Origin: JBFMFR01 sp040752025
Lineage (GTDB): Bacteria; Chloroflexota; Anaerolineae; Anaerolineales; UBA4823
Length of the DNA stretch: 64,000 bases
Reading direction: 5' to 3'
Assembly (NCBI GenBank): GCA_040752025.1
Contig: JBFMFR010000010.1
Span: forward strand, 66,891 to 130,890
The position numbers and the translations under genes were made by a program. Positions 24,181 to 32,558 of the stretch are shown piece after piece. The notes beneath the pieces were generated by a model. It had not been told where the DNA came from and searched no databases. It saw only the letters and a program-made list of their open reading frames with translations. Within the stretch, counting starts at the first letter, position 1. Each line of letters opens with the position of its first letter.

Positions 24181-26577
24181 CTAGGGTGAAATGAGTAAGA
24201 GCTCGATCTGAAAACTGCCCAGAGCGTTGAAATTCACTAAGGCCAGGGGCATGGGCAGGAAATGCCCGGCGGGATAATCGCGGTCGGGGTTCTCCGGCAG
24301 GCTCATGAAGGGGGAAGATGCGTTGAAATCACTCTCGGCCAGGGCGGCGTTCGTGTGGACTTCTACGCCTGGGCCGCCTGACAGGCTCCAGCGCCAGGCC
24401 GGCGGAGCAGCGCTGAACTGGTAGTGACCGGCCCAGCCTGGCGTGAAGCGCTCCCAGGGATCCAGCGCCAGGGGCAGGCGCAGATTCACTTGGGCAGAGG
24501 CAGGGGCGCGATATTCCAGACGCAGGCCATTGTCTGACAGGGTGTAGATTTTCTGGCGCTGCCCGTCCGGCGTGCTGAAGACCAGGCAGTTGCCTTCCGG
24601 GCTGGCCTGGTAGCTCAGGCCGGGTTCGGCGAAGGCGCCGGGGATCACGCCCGGGTCGGCGGCCAGCCCATTCGCCAGGCTCCAGGTGTTCGCTTCACCC
24701 AAGCCGACGATGAACTGCGATGACGGGGCGACGATCTGGTGCACGCCAGTGGCGTCATGGCTGAACAGGTACACCAGGGCGCCGTCCTGGATCTCGAACT
24801 GGGCGTACAGGTTTGGGTTGGATAAAATGCACTCGGGCTGCCCATCGTGGTCGGGATCGGCCTGGCAGGTAGCCTGAGGCGCGCTGGCGTCTGCCTCAGC
24901 CCAGCTTGCTGCGGCGAGCAGCGACCAGACCTGCCCCAGGTAAACAGCGCGCAATTCATCCAAAGCCTGCGGAGCAGGAAAGAGCGGGGTGTGAAAGGCC
25001 TGGTAAGCCTGCCAGGCAGCCGTTCCCAATTCGTTGACGGGCGAACGGCGCAGGGCTTCCAGTAAGGCTGTGCCCCCGTATCCAGCCGCCGAATCTTGCG
25101 AGAGACCGCCGGGCCAGCCAGTCGCACTGGGCATGGCAGACAGCAGGTCGCTGTCCGAAAGCGGGTAAATCCAGGGGCGGCTGGCCAGGTAGCGGAAGGT
25201 GGCGCGGGCGGCCTGTGGCTCGCCCCACTCGCTGGCTGGCAGGCTGCCCCCCAACACGATCCAGGGCGGAGCGGCGGGGGCGGCGGAAGGCTTCCGGTCT
25301 AGGGCGGCAGCGACCAGCGCCCGGCGCAGCTCCAGGGTGGGGCCTTCCAGGGTAGCCTGGCTGGTGGAGGGTGGGAAGACAGGCAGCAACCCCTGCGCTC
25401 TCCAGCGCACCAGTGGCACAGGGTTGAAAACGCCTTGCCTTTCGGGGAGAGGCAGCCGGGCGAAGACCAGGCGCGTCGCGCCTGGCACTGGCGCCAGACC
25501 GTTGGGCAGATAGGCCAGGGTGCTGCCTGGCAGGCCGAAGGCGGCGCTCGCCTGGTGGTTGGTTTGCACCAGGCGTTGGGTGTACCAGCCCAGCAACGGG
25601 TCGCTGGTCAGCCCGGTGAGCGGCAGGTATTCGGGCAGGATCAGCAGGCCGGCCTGCTGCATCTCCTGCACCAGACCCAGACCGCCCTGGTAATCCAGGG
25701 CAGACAGCGAGGCGGGCGCTTTCAGGTCGAGCAAGGCCAGCGGTATATGAGATGCATTCGCGGTGCGCAGCAGGTTATACAGCCCGTGGCGGCCGCCGAA
25801 CGGCCCGGTGTGGGCGCCATCCCAGCGGCGCAGGGCCAGGGCCGGCGTGTAAGCCGGGTAGGTATCCCAGAAGGCCAGCAATACCGGCGCGCGCCCCGGC
25901 GGACGCCCATCCGTACGCGCCACGCTGGTCTGGTCGGCCAGTGTGGCTGGCAAGCCGGCAGGTGTGATGAAAGCCTGCAAGCCGATGGCAGGGCGGGGCC
26001 CCTGCGGCGGCACGCTGGGCTCAAGGGCGGCGCGGCTCAGGCTGAGGCTGAGTGTGTCCAGCTCGGAGTCGCGCAGCACCACCAGGGCCGTGCTGGGGCG
26101 CAGGGCGAACTCGGGCGTCAGCGCCTGCAGAGGGCCGGCGGCCGGGATAACCAGCAGGGTATCCCATTCCAGACCGGCCTGGGCGGCGATGGGCAGGCGG
26201 CGCGTGCCGCCCGGATGGGTGTCCAGGGCCAGGTACAGGTCATAATCCGGCAGCGGGGCATGGTCGAGCCAGTCCAGGCGTATCTGCAGCTCATCCCCAG
26301 CAGTGCGTGTGTAGATCGCCAGTAAATCCTGGGAAGGCAGGCTGGCCTCGGCGGCATCCAACTGGCGCAGATCAGTGTAGTTCCAGGGATCCAGCAGCGC
26401 GAGCGGCGGACGGGGCAGGCAGCTTAGCAGGAGCAGGCAAAACAGTGGAGTCAGGGCGTGGCGCAAGGCCTGAGTGAGGCGCGCCCTCGCCCGCGAATAA
26501 GGATGCAGCCCGGTGTGGGGTGAGATGAAGGCTGGCGTTTGCGACAATCTGCGATCATGACCGGGACGGCCAATCAT
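24181..26577 (-). CDS. Large putative lipoprotein/secreted protein of unknown function
   Basis: This 798-residue protein starts at ATG 26577, with an upstream in-frame start at 26628 less likely. After a basic leader, residues ~38-55 form a hydrophobic segment ending LLLLSC, a fair lipobox. The mature part opens with a beta-rich domain (WNYTDLRQLDAAEASL...ELQIRLDWLDH...LYLALDTHPGG), followed by a region with scattered barrel-like features (APVLLAFWDTYPAY, WDGAHTGPFGGRHGLYNLL, ASHIPLALLDL) that recalls polysaccharide deacetylase or GH57-type enzymes. It also has a calcium-like DPDHDGQPEC motif near residue 590 and a beta-sandwich C-terminus. No catalytic signature was recognised. Confidence 0.75.
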   Translation of the reverse strand: MIGRPGHDRRLSQTPAFISPHTGLHPYSRARARLTQALRHALTPLFCLLLLSCLPRPPLALLDPWNYTDLRQLDAAEASLPSQDLLAIYTRTAGDELQIRLDWLDHAPLPDYDLYLALDTHPGGTRRLPIAAQAGLEWDTLLVIPAAGPLQALTPEFALRPSTALVVLRDSELDTLSLSLSRAALEPSVPPQGPRPAIGLQAFITPAGLPATLADQTSVARTDGRPPGRAPVLLAFWDTYPAYTPALALRRWDGAHTGPFGGRHGLYNLLRTANASHIPLALLDLKAPASLSALDYQGGLGLVQEMQQAGLLILPEYLPLTGLTSDPLLGWYTQRLVQTNHQASAAFGLPGSTLAYLPNGLAPVPGATRLVFARLPLPERQGVFNPVPLVRWRAQGLLPVFPPSTSQATLEGPTLELRRALVAAALDRKPSAAPAAPPWIVLGGSLPASEWGEPQAARATFRYLASRPWIYPLSDSDLLSAMPSATGWPGGLSQDSAAGYGGTALLEALRRSPVNELGTAAWQAYQAFHTPLFPAPQALDELRAVYLGQVWSLLAAASWAEADASAPQATCQADPDHDGQPECILSNPNLYAQFEIQDGALVYLFSHDATGVHQIVAPSSQFIVGLGEANTWSLANGLAADPGVIPGAFAEPGLSYQASPEGNCLVFSTPDGQRQKIYTLSDNGLRLEYRAPASAQVNLRLPLALDPWERFTPGWAGHYQFSAAPPAWRWSLSGGPGVEVHTNAALAESDFNASSPFMSLPENPDRDYPAGHFLPMPLALVNFNALGSFQIELLLISP

Positions 26578-26638
26578 GGCGACAGTATAACATGTTTCCG
26601 CCAGCCTCGTTTCGCTCACCCCGGGCATTGGGGCGGCG

Positions 26639-27700
26639 TCATTTATCTTTCAGGAAAGCGGCAACCGCGTCAGCAAACTGTTCGGGCTGCTCTTCGAATG
26701 AGAAATGCCCGGCGTTTTCGATTACTACGAACCTGGCGTTGGGGAACAAGTCGGCGTATTGGCGGCTGGCGGCTTCGGATTGCAAATCGTCGGCGCCATG
26801 CAATACCAACACCGGGGCGGTGACCGGCTGGAGGGCAACGCGGTAATCGTGACGCTGCCCCATGCTGACGTACATGCCCCAGCTCATCCAACCGCCGGGT
26901 TCGCCTTGTTCAGGGAAAGCGCCAGAGAAGTCGACCACAGAAGCGTAATACTCGCCGAAGCGTTCGTTCAAGGCAATCAAATCGGCTTCCGAGCGGGTGA
27001 AGAGCTTGTTGAAGTCCATGTAGTCCTGCATGAAAGCATCAAACTCGCTGCGCTGCGCTTCGGGCAGGCGCTGGTGCACTGTGTCGAAGAGGTCAGCTTC
27101 TTCTTGCGGCATGACCAGCGCCGTGGCGGGCGAGATCAGCACCAATGCCTGGATGCGCTCGGGAAATTCGGCGGCGTACAGAGAGGCCAGGAAGCCGCCC
27201 CACGAGTGGCCGACCAGGATGAGCTTCTCGTTGCCCAGAATCTGGCGGATGCGCTCGATGTCAGCGATTTGCGCCCCAAGGCCCAGGGTACGGTCGAGGC
27301 TGGTCATGTTGGCGTACATGTTGCTCGACTCGAAACGGTCGAAGGGGCGCGTCGATTTGCCGCAGCCGCGCTGGTCGTAGTAATGGAAGCGATATTCTTC
27401 AGCCAATGGCTCTAACCCGCTCAGCGCCTGGCGGAAAGGCATGCCTGGCCCGCCGTGAACGATGAGCACGTTGCGGCCCTGACCATGGGCGAAGTGATAC
27501 AGGCGCATGTCGGGCTCCATCTGCCAGTAATCGGGATCGTTCCCCTGGGCTAGCGGGGTTAGCGCGGCGCGCAGGTTCTTGCCCTGGCGTACAAAGCCCG
27601 GCTGGTAAAGCGGCTGCATGCTCATGTACCAGAGAGCTCCGGCGGCGACGAGGATGCCAACGAGAGTAACGAGCAGTACAATCCAGATGATCTTTTTCAT
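26639..27700 (-). CDS. Membrane-anchored alpha/beta hydrolase, proline iminopeptidase-like
   Basis: This 353-residue protein has an N-terminal transmembrane anchor (MKKIIWIVLLVTLVGILVAAGALWYM in outline). The hydrolase core shows oxyanion sequence VHGGPGMPFR, YYDQRGCGKSTRP, the nucleophile elbow GHSWGG, the acid region LHGADDLQSE and the catalytic His in NAGHFSFEE. The HGGPG and DQRGxGxS motifs are those of the prolyl aminopeptidase group (S33), but substrate is unknown. The catalytic part should lie outside the membrane. It has the same direction as the lipoprotein gene, 61 nt upstream of it. Confidence 0.88.
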   Translation of the reverse strand: MKKIIWIVLLVTLVGILVAAGALWYMSMQPLYQPGFVRQGKNLRAALTPLAQGNDPDYWQMEPDMRLYHFAHGQGRNVLIVHGGPGMPFRQALSGLEPLAEEYRFHYYDQRGCGKSTRPFDRFESSNMYANMTSLDRTLGLGAQIADIERIRQILGNEKLILVGHSWGGFLASLYAAEFPERIQALVLISPATALVMPQEEADLFDTVHQRLPEAQRSEFDAFMQDYMDFNKLFTRSEADLIALNERFGEYYASVVDFSGAFPEQGEPGGWMSWGMYVSMGQRHDYRVALQPVTAPVLVLHGADDLQSEAASRQYADLFPNARFVVIENAGHFSFEEQPEQFADAVAAFLKDK

Positions 27701-27781
27701 GGGAGGTGCCTTTCTTGAACTTGTGTTGTGATGATCTTGTGCCCTGATGATACGCCGGGATTATGTCAGAACGCGACATAA

Positions 27782-28045
27782 TTGTGGACAAATCTTCGCG
27801 CATATAGTTCAAATAACCAGCCTAAAACTCTCCTGGTGTTTGGGGTGTTTTTTGCATTGGAAGGTTATGGTGTGGATTTGCTGGCTACGCCGGGCGCCAG
27901 GATCCGCCGTACCCTCTACAATATCTATTTGTGGCTGATCATGATCATCGAGTGTACCTATCGCCAATACGAGACCAAAGACCAGGAGAGTTGGGCGCGT
28001 GGTAAGTTGATTGAGGAAGTTGAACGATTGCCTCGGGGATTATAG
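27782..28045 (+). CDS. Small hypothetical ORF followed by a strong terminator
   Basis: This open frame of up to 87 residues uses TTG 27782 or another non-ATG start; no ATG lies near the beginning. It encodes a mixed hydrophobic stretch (TLLVFGVFFALEGYGVDLLA) and a charged tail (RQYETKDQESWARGKLIEEVERL). Its stop codon overlaps an intrinsic terminator, the main reason to think it is transcribed. It could be a fragment of a longer ancestral gene. No family was recognised. Confidence 0.35.
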   Translation: MWTNLRAYSSNNQPKTLLVFGVFFALEGYGVDLLATPGARIRRTLYNIYLWLIMIIECTYRQYETKDQESWARGKLIEEVERLPRGL

Positions 28046-28061
28046 AACCCCGAGGCTTTTT
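28030..28061 (+). terminator. Intrinsic terminator after the small ORF
   Basis: GCCTCGGGG (28030-28038) and CCCCGAGGC (28048-28056) form a perfect 9-bp stem followed by TTTTT. Confidence 0.9.
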
Positions 28062-28134
28062 CGTTCTACCCAGCGCTGCTGGCAGCGCCGCCCTGTTGCT
28101 GCCACAGCCCTTCTTTCAATTAGTTGAAGTCATA

Positions 28135-28180
28135 AAAACGCATCTCGAAACCTGCACGTGCAGGTTTCGAGATGCGTTTT
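28135..28180 (-). terminator. Perfect 46-bp palindrome, terminator of tRNA-Arg
   Basis: The two 23-nt halves (28135-28157, 28158-28180) are exact reverse complements with CACGTG at the centre. The element begins 3 nt after the encoded CCA of tRNA-Arg and ends in a T-run on the minus strand. The inner part AAACCTGC/GCAGGTTT resembles the other AAACCTG hairpins in the window. Confidence 0.88.
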
Positions 28181-28183
28181 CTC

Positions 28184-28258
28184 TGGTACCCCCAGACAGA
28201 CTCGAACCGTCGTTTTTGGCTCCGGAGGCCAACGCTCTATCCACTGAGCTATGGGGGC
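28184..28258 (-). tRNA. tRNA-Arg (anticodon CCG)
   Basis: The minus strand from 28258 reads GCCCCCA (acceptor), TAGCTCAGTGGATAGAGC (D-arm), TTGGC-CTCCGGA-GCCAA (anticodon arm; anticodon CCG), the T-arm with GTTCGAGTC, then TGGGGGT, discriminator A and encoded CCA (28184-28186). Acceptor pairing is complete. Confidence 0.95.
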
Positions 28259-28323
28259 AAGATTTCTGATCGCCTGGATTCTACCACGGGTGGGGTCAGG
28301 TTGCCAATACTCGCGTTGAGCGC

Positions 28324-29313
28324 TCAGGCGTGGGCGTAGGGGGACAGGCGTTTGAGTTCGGCGCGCAGGCGCTCGATGGCGGCGCGGTTGCCGCCTTCGT
28401 CGCCCAGGGTGGCCAGGTGCTGTTTTTTGTGGGCTAGGCTGGCGCATAACTGGTAGAAGCGCAGGGTGTTGCGATATTGTCCATCCAGCAGGGCGGTGAA
28501 GCGCGCCACGCTTTGCGCCCAGCCCGAGCAGGCGGTGCGGTACTGCGGCAGGCTGATCACGCCCAGGGCAACTTCTTCGCGCAGGTGCTGGATGATCCAG
28601 CGCTGCTCGCGCCAGGTGGCCCACAGGATGAAGGCCAGCATGACGAGCCAGCCGCTCCAGTCGAGCAGTGAGGCGAAGCACATTCCCAGGCCGCCAGCCA
28701 GCAGGCTGCCCAGGGTGTTGTGGAAGGCGTGGGTGAAGACAGCCGCCGACCAGCCGGCCAGCGGGGCGACAGCCTTAACCAGCCAACTGCGGTTCAGGCG
28801 CGCCACCGCCAGGCCGATGCCGATGAAGGCAGTGTAGAAGGGATGCTGCCAGCCGACCATGATCACGCGCACGAAAACCATGCCAAACAGGCCGGTGTAG
28901 CCAGCTTCTTTGAAGCCCAGGGTGTAGATGTAATAAGCGTTTTCGGTGGCAGCAAAGCCCAGGGCGACGATGCCGGCGTAGATTACACCGTCCAGGAGCG
29001 AGTCGAACTCCGAGTGAAAGACCAGGAAGACCAGCAGTACGGCCAGGCCCTTGAGCGATTCTTCGACCAGCGGAGCGACGATCGAGCCGGTGGTCAGGTC
29101 GGTGGTGATTTCTGAGTTGGTCAACAGGAAGACGCCCAGGCCCAGGACAGAATTGATCACGTAGGCCGCACCGGCAGCAACCACCGCGCCCCACAGGAAG
29201 ACCCCACCCAGCAGCAGCTTGGGCTCTTTCTCGTAGCGGTCCAGCCAATAGACTACCCAGGCGAGGAAGAAAACTGGCACGAAGCCGAAGAAGAGCGAGA
29301 GCAGCAGCGGCAT
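28324..29313 (-). CDS. PrsW-family intramembrane metalloprotease
   Basis: This 329-residue polytopic protein has about eight hydrophobic segments. Conserved CPBP/PrsW motifs are visible: APLVEESLKGLAV (EExxK), a second metal region ALGFAATENAYY, GWQHPFYTAFIG and THAFHNTL with the conserved histidines. PrsW proteins perform site-1-type cleavage of membrane substrates such as anti-sigma factors; the substrate here is unknown. The C-terminal ~90 residues form a soluble helical tail. The start is ATG 29313 with AGGAG 7 nt upstream. DUF2344 and radical SAM genes lie just upstream on the same strand (gap 21 nt). Confidence 0.9.
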   Translation of the reverse strand: MPLLLSLFFGFVPVFFLAWVVYWLDRYEKEPKLLLGGVFLWGAVVAAGAAYVINSVLGLGVFLLTNSEITTDLTTGSIVAPLVEESLKGLAVLLVFLVFHSEFDSLLDGVIYAGIVALGFAATENAYYIYTLGFKEAGYTGLFGMVFVRVIMVGWQHPFYTAFIGIGLAVARLNRSWLVKAVAPLAGWSAAVFTHAFHNTLGSLLAGGLGMCFASLLDWSGWLVMLAFILWATWREQRWIIQHLREEVALGVISLPQYRTACSGWAQSVARFTALLDGQYRNTLRFYQLCASLAHKKQHLATLGDEGGNRAAIERLRAELKRLSPYAHA

Positions 29314-29334
29314 GTGCGTCTCCTGATGTGCCGG

Positions 29335-29976
29335 CTAAGCCGGAGCCTGCGCCGGTTGGAAGATCAGGCGCGTGCGGTGCACGCGTGCTTTCTCCGGGAC
29401 AGCGCCCAGGGCAGCGATGACTTCTTCGGGGCGTCCGGTAGCGCCTTGGCGCGCCGAGAGGCGCGCCAGCAGGCGCGGGCGATCGTCTTCATCCGGGGGC
29501 AGCATTTCGAGACCCAGGATGCGCGGGCGCAGATCGTAGGGCTTGTCACGCCACTGGTGGGGGAGCTGGCTGGCATATAATAGTGTTGCACAGCGGTTGG
29601 CTAAGTCGGGCAGGGGCTCCAGGAAGGTGATGCGGAACTCGGAAGCGTACAGCTCGGTCTGCAGAGTGGGGGCGCGCAGGTCAACCGGCTGGATGGTCGA
29701 GATTTTCAGGCCGGGCGGCAGGGCGGCGGACAGGGTGGACTGGATTTCGGGGATAGACAGTTCGTGTTCCAGCCAGGCGTCGATAATCTCCTGATCGCCG
29801 GTGAAGCCCAGGGGCAGGGCCGAGGCCAGGTTGAGGCGCGGGTGGGGGGAGAAGCCCTGGGTGTAGGCCAATGGCAGGCCAGCGCGGCGGAAGGCGCGTT
29901 CCCAGGCGCGGTGCAGATCCAGATGGCTGGTGAAGCGCATGGCCTCGGTTTTGGCGAAGGTGATGCGGATGCGCAT
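29335..29976 (-). CDS. DUF2344 / radical-SAM-linked protein (TIGR03936 type)
   Basis: This 213-residue protein starts at ATG 29976. It has the family opening RITFAKTEAMRFTSHLDLHRAWERAFRRAG and PLAYTQGFSPHPRLNLASALPLGFTG in separate blocks, as in proteins encoded next to or fused to the TIGR03960 radical SAM enzyme. It starts 9 nt after that enzyme's stop. Similarity to the N-terminal fold of RNA-modifying enzymes suggests a joint role in RNA modification, which is not proven. Confidence 0.9.
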   Translation of the reverse strand: MRIRITFAKTEAMRFTSHLDLHRAWERAFRRAGLPLAYTQGFSPHPRLNLASALPLGFTGDQEIIDAWLEHELSIPEIQSTLSAALPPGLKISTIQPVDLRAPTLQTELYASEFRITFLEPLPDLANRCATLLYASQLPHQWRDKPYDLRPRILGLEMLPPDEDDRPRLLARLSARQGATGRPEEVIAALGAVPEKARVHRTRLIFQPAQAPA

Positions 29977-29984
29977 GGTGATTC

Positions 29985-31916
29985 TCAGGCCTGGGGGGCG
30001 AGTTCCTGGAGGCGTTTGAGTTTTTCCAGGGGGATGCGCTTGGATTTGACTTCGGGGCACTGCCAGACCTCGCCAGGGTTAGCGCGGCGCAGATCGGCGA
30101 AGGTGGGCAGGATGCCGCAGGCGAAGCACTGCTGGCGGCAGTCGCTGCGGGTCTTGCCTTGCAGACTCCACAGGTAATCTTCGGTGAGGAATTTCTTGCG
30201 CAGCGAAGCGCTGATATGATCCCAGGGGAAGGCCTCGTTGATGGGACGCTGGCGGTGGGTGTAGAAAGCCGGGTCCAGGCCGGTCTCATCGAAGGCTTGC
30301 AGCCAGAGATCGTAACGGAAATGTTCTTTCCAGGCATCGAAGCGCGCTCCATTGCGCCAGGCCTGGTAGACCACCTGGGCCATGCGCCGGTCGCCGCGCG
30401 CCAGCCAGGCTTCCAGCAGGGTGTCCTCAGGGGAATTCCAGTTGAGCTTGAGGCCAGGACCACGCAGGCTGTGTTTGAGCAGGCTTTGCTTGGCCAGGAT
30501 CTGCTCGACAGTGTCGCAGGGCACCCATTGGAAAGGGGTGTGCGGCTTGGGCACGAAGGTGCTGACTCCGGCAGTGACCTGGGCGCGCTTGCCGATCACT
30601 TTGCGGCCTTCGGCCAGCACGGCTTTGCACAGGTCGACGATGGCCTGCACATCTTCGATTGTTTCGGAGGGGTGGCCGATCATGAAGTACAGCTTGAGGT
30701 TGCTCCAGCCGCGGGCGAAGACGGCCCGGGCGGTCTCGAGTAACTGGGCGGTGCTGACCGGTTTGTTGATGATTTCGCGCATGTGCTCGGTGGCGGCCTC
30801 TGGAGCCAGGGTGAAACCGCTGCGGCGGGCGTCTTTGAGAGCATCCATCAAGTCGACTGAGAAGGATTCGATGCGCAGGGAGGGCAGGGAGACGGACAGA
30901 TGATGCTCTTTGAAGCGCTGGCTGACGGCGTTGACCAGCTCGACGATATGCGTATAGTCGGACGAGGATAACGAGAGCAAACCGACTTCCTCGTAGCCGG
31001 TGTTCTTCAGCGAGTCTTCGATGGCCTGGACGATCTCATCTATCGGCCGCTCGCGCACCGGGCGGTTGATCATACCGGCGTGGCAGAAACGGCAGCCGCG
31101 CGTGCATCCGCGCATGATTTCGACGGGCACGCGGTTGTGGACGGTGTCGATGTAGGGCACAATGAAGCGCGTGGGCGGGGGCGGCAGCTTGGCGACGATG
31201 CGCTTGACCACCGGCAGCGGGGCGTTTTCATCCAGCTTTTCGATGCGGGCGAAACTGCCATCCTGCTGATAGTGCGCCTGGTACAGGGCGGGTACGTACA
31301 CGCCCCAGATGCGCGCCAGGGCCGCCAGCAGCGCCGGGCGCGGCGCACCGCTGCGCCGCCAGGCCTGGTGGACGTCGACGATCTCGTGGATGACTTCTTC
31401 CCCCTCGCCGATCACAAAGGCGTCGATGAAGGCGTACATAGGCTCGGGGTTGAAGGTGGCGTGACCACCAGCGATAACCAGCGGATGTTCGGCGCTGCGC
31501 TCGGATGACCAGACCGGGATGCCGGCCAGGTCGAGCAGGTTGAGGGTGTTGGTGTAGAGCGTTTCGTAGGGCAGCGAGAAGCCGACGATGTCGAAATCGG
31601 CCAGGGTGTGTTGGCTTTCCAGGGAATACAGCGGGATACCGGCGCGGCGCATGGCGCTTTCCATGTCGGACCAGGGGGCGTAGGCGCGCTCGGCCAGCGA
31701 GTCAGTGCGCTGGTTGATCTGGTCGTAAAGGATTGCCATCCCCAGGTTGGACATGCCCAGGTCGTACAGGTCGGGGAAGACCAGCGCCACGCGGGTGGCG
31801 ACCTGCCCCCAATCTTTGACGACCTGGTTGAGTTCGCCGCCGGTGTAGCGCCCCGGCTTTTGCACCAGGGGCAGGATTTGTTCGAGGCGTGCTTGGATTT
31901 CTTCGGAAGTGTTCAC
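29985..31916 (-). CDS. Radical SAM protein, TIGR03960 family
   Basis: This 643-residue protein starts at GTG 31916 after AAAGGATCT. An N-terminal B12-binding-like region (VALVFPDLYDLGMSNLGMAILYDQIN, IVGFSLPYETLYTN, VIAGGHATFNPEP, FVIGEGEE) is followed by the radical SAM core with cluster motif CTRGCRFCHAG near residue 270. A cysteine-rich C-terminus (CRQQCFACG) follows. The family accompanies DUF2344 proteins and is thought to modify RNA or ribosomal components. The gene directly precedes its partner. Confidence 0.93.
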   Translation of the reverse strand: MNTSEEIQARLEQILPLVQKPGRYTGGELNQVVKDWGQVATRVALVFPDLYDLGMSNLGMAILYDQINQRTDSLAERAYAPWSDMESAMRRAGIPLYSLESQHTLADFDIVGFSLPYETLYTNTLNLLDLAGIPVWSSERSAEHPLVIAGGHATFNPEPMYAFIDAFVIGEGEEVIHEIVDVHQAWRRSGAPRPALLAALARIWGVYVPALYQAHYQQDGSFARIEKLDENAPLPVVKRIVAKLPPPPTRFIVPYIDTVHNRVPVEIMRGCTRGCRFCHAGMINRPVRERPIDEIVQAIEDSLKNTGYEEVGLLSLSSSDYTHIVELVNAVSQRFKEHHLSVSLPSLRIESFSVDLMDALKDARRSGFTLAPEAATEHMREIINKPVSTAQLLETARAVFARGWSNLKLYFMIGHPSETIEDVQAIVDLCKAVLAEGRKVIGKRAQVTAGVSTFVPKPHTPFQWVPCDTVEQILAKQSLLKHSLRGPGLKLNWNSPEDTLLEAWLARGDRRMAQVVYQAWRNGARFDAWKEHFRYDLWLQAFDETGLDPAFYTHRQRPINEAFPWDHISASLRKKFLTEDYLWSLQGKTRSDCRQQCFACGILPTFADLRRANPGEVWQCPEVKSKRIPLEKLKRLQELAPQA

Positions 31917-32013
31917 CAGTAAGATCCTTTAGAGAATAAATCTTCTCACTGATTGGAGAAGATGTGCCCCCGGTTTCCCGAGGGCACTGGTAAAGCCAAT
32001 AAGCCTTGCGGGG

Positions 32014-32463
32014 TTATTCGAAAATCCAGGGATCCGTGGCGCGTTCCCATGCCACCAGTTCGCCGGGTTTGAACCATAATGCGACTTCTTTGACGCCGTT
32101 CTCGACGGTGTCGGAAGCGTGGGTCAGGTTGCGCCCGACTTCCAGGGCAAAATCGTGACGCAGCGAGCCGGGGGCGGCTTCGGTGGGGCGGGTGGCGCCC
32201 ATGGTCTGGCGCACGGCGGCGATGGCGTTGGGGCCTTCCCAGACCATAGCCATAACCGGCGCAGAGGTGATGTAGCGGATCAGGCCATCGTAGAAGGGCT
32301 TGCCTTTGTGAATGGCGTAGTGGGTTTCGGCCAGTTCCTGGCTGACCTGCATGAACTTGGCAGCCACCAGGCGCAGACCGCGCCGTTCCAGGCGGCTGGT
32401 TACTTCCCCGATCAGGCCGCGCTGGACACCGTCGGGCTTTACCAATACGAGGGTACGTTCCAC
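32014..32463 (-). CDS. ndk: Nucleoside diphosphate kinase
   Basis: This 149-residue enzyme balances nucleoside triphosphates. It has MERTLVLVKPDGVQRGLIG at the start, KGKPFYDGLIRYITSAPVMAMVWEG in two blocks, GATRPTEAAPGSLRHDF, and the active-site histidine in NLTHASDT (NxxHxSD). The start is GTG 32463 after GGAGGAA. A G/C-rich hairpin-like stretch (about 31964-31986) follows its end. Confidence 0.95.
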   Translation of the reverse strand: MERTLVLVKPDGVQRGLIGEVTSRLERRGLRLVAAKFMQVSQELAETHYAIHKGKPFYDGLIRYITSAPVMAMVWEGPNAIAAVRQTMGATRPTEAAPGSLRHDFALEVGRNLTHASDTVENGVKEVALWFKPGELVAWERATDPWIFE

Positions 32464-32558
32464 AATTTCCTCCAGATAATGAAATTACCGCGTACTGCCC
32501 GGCCTGGCGCTCCTGCCGCGCGGGCAAGGCGAGCGATCATAGGCCGGGCAGGCGCAGA

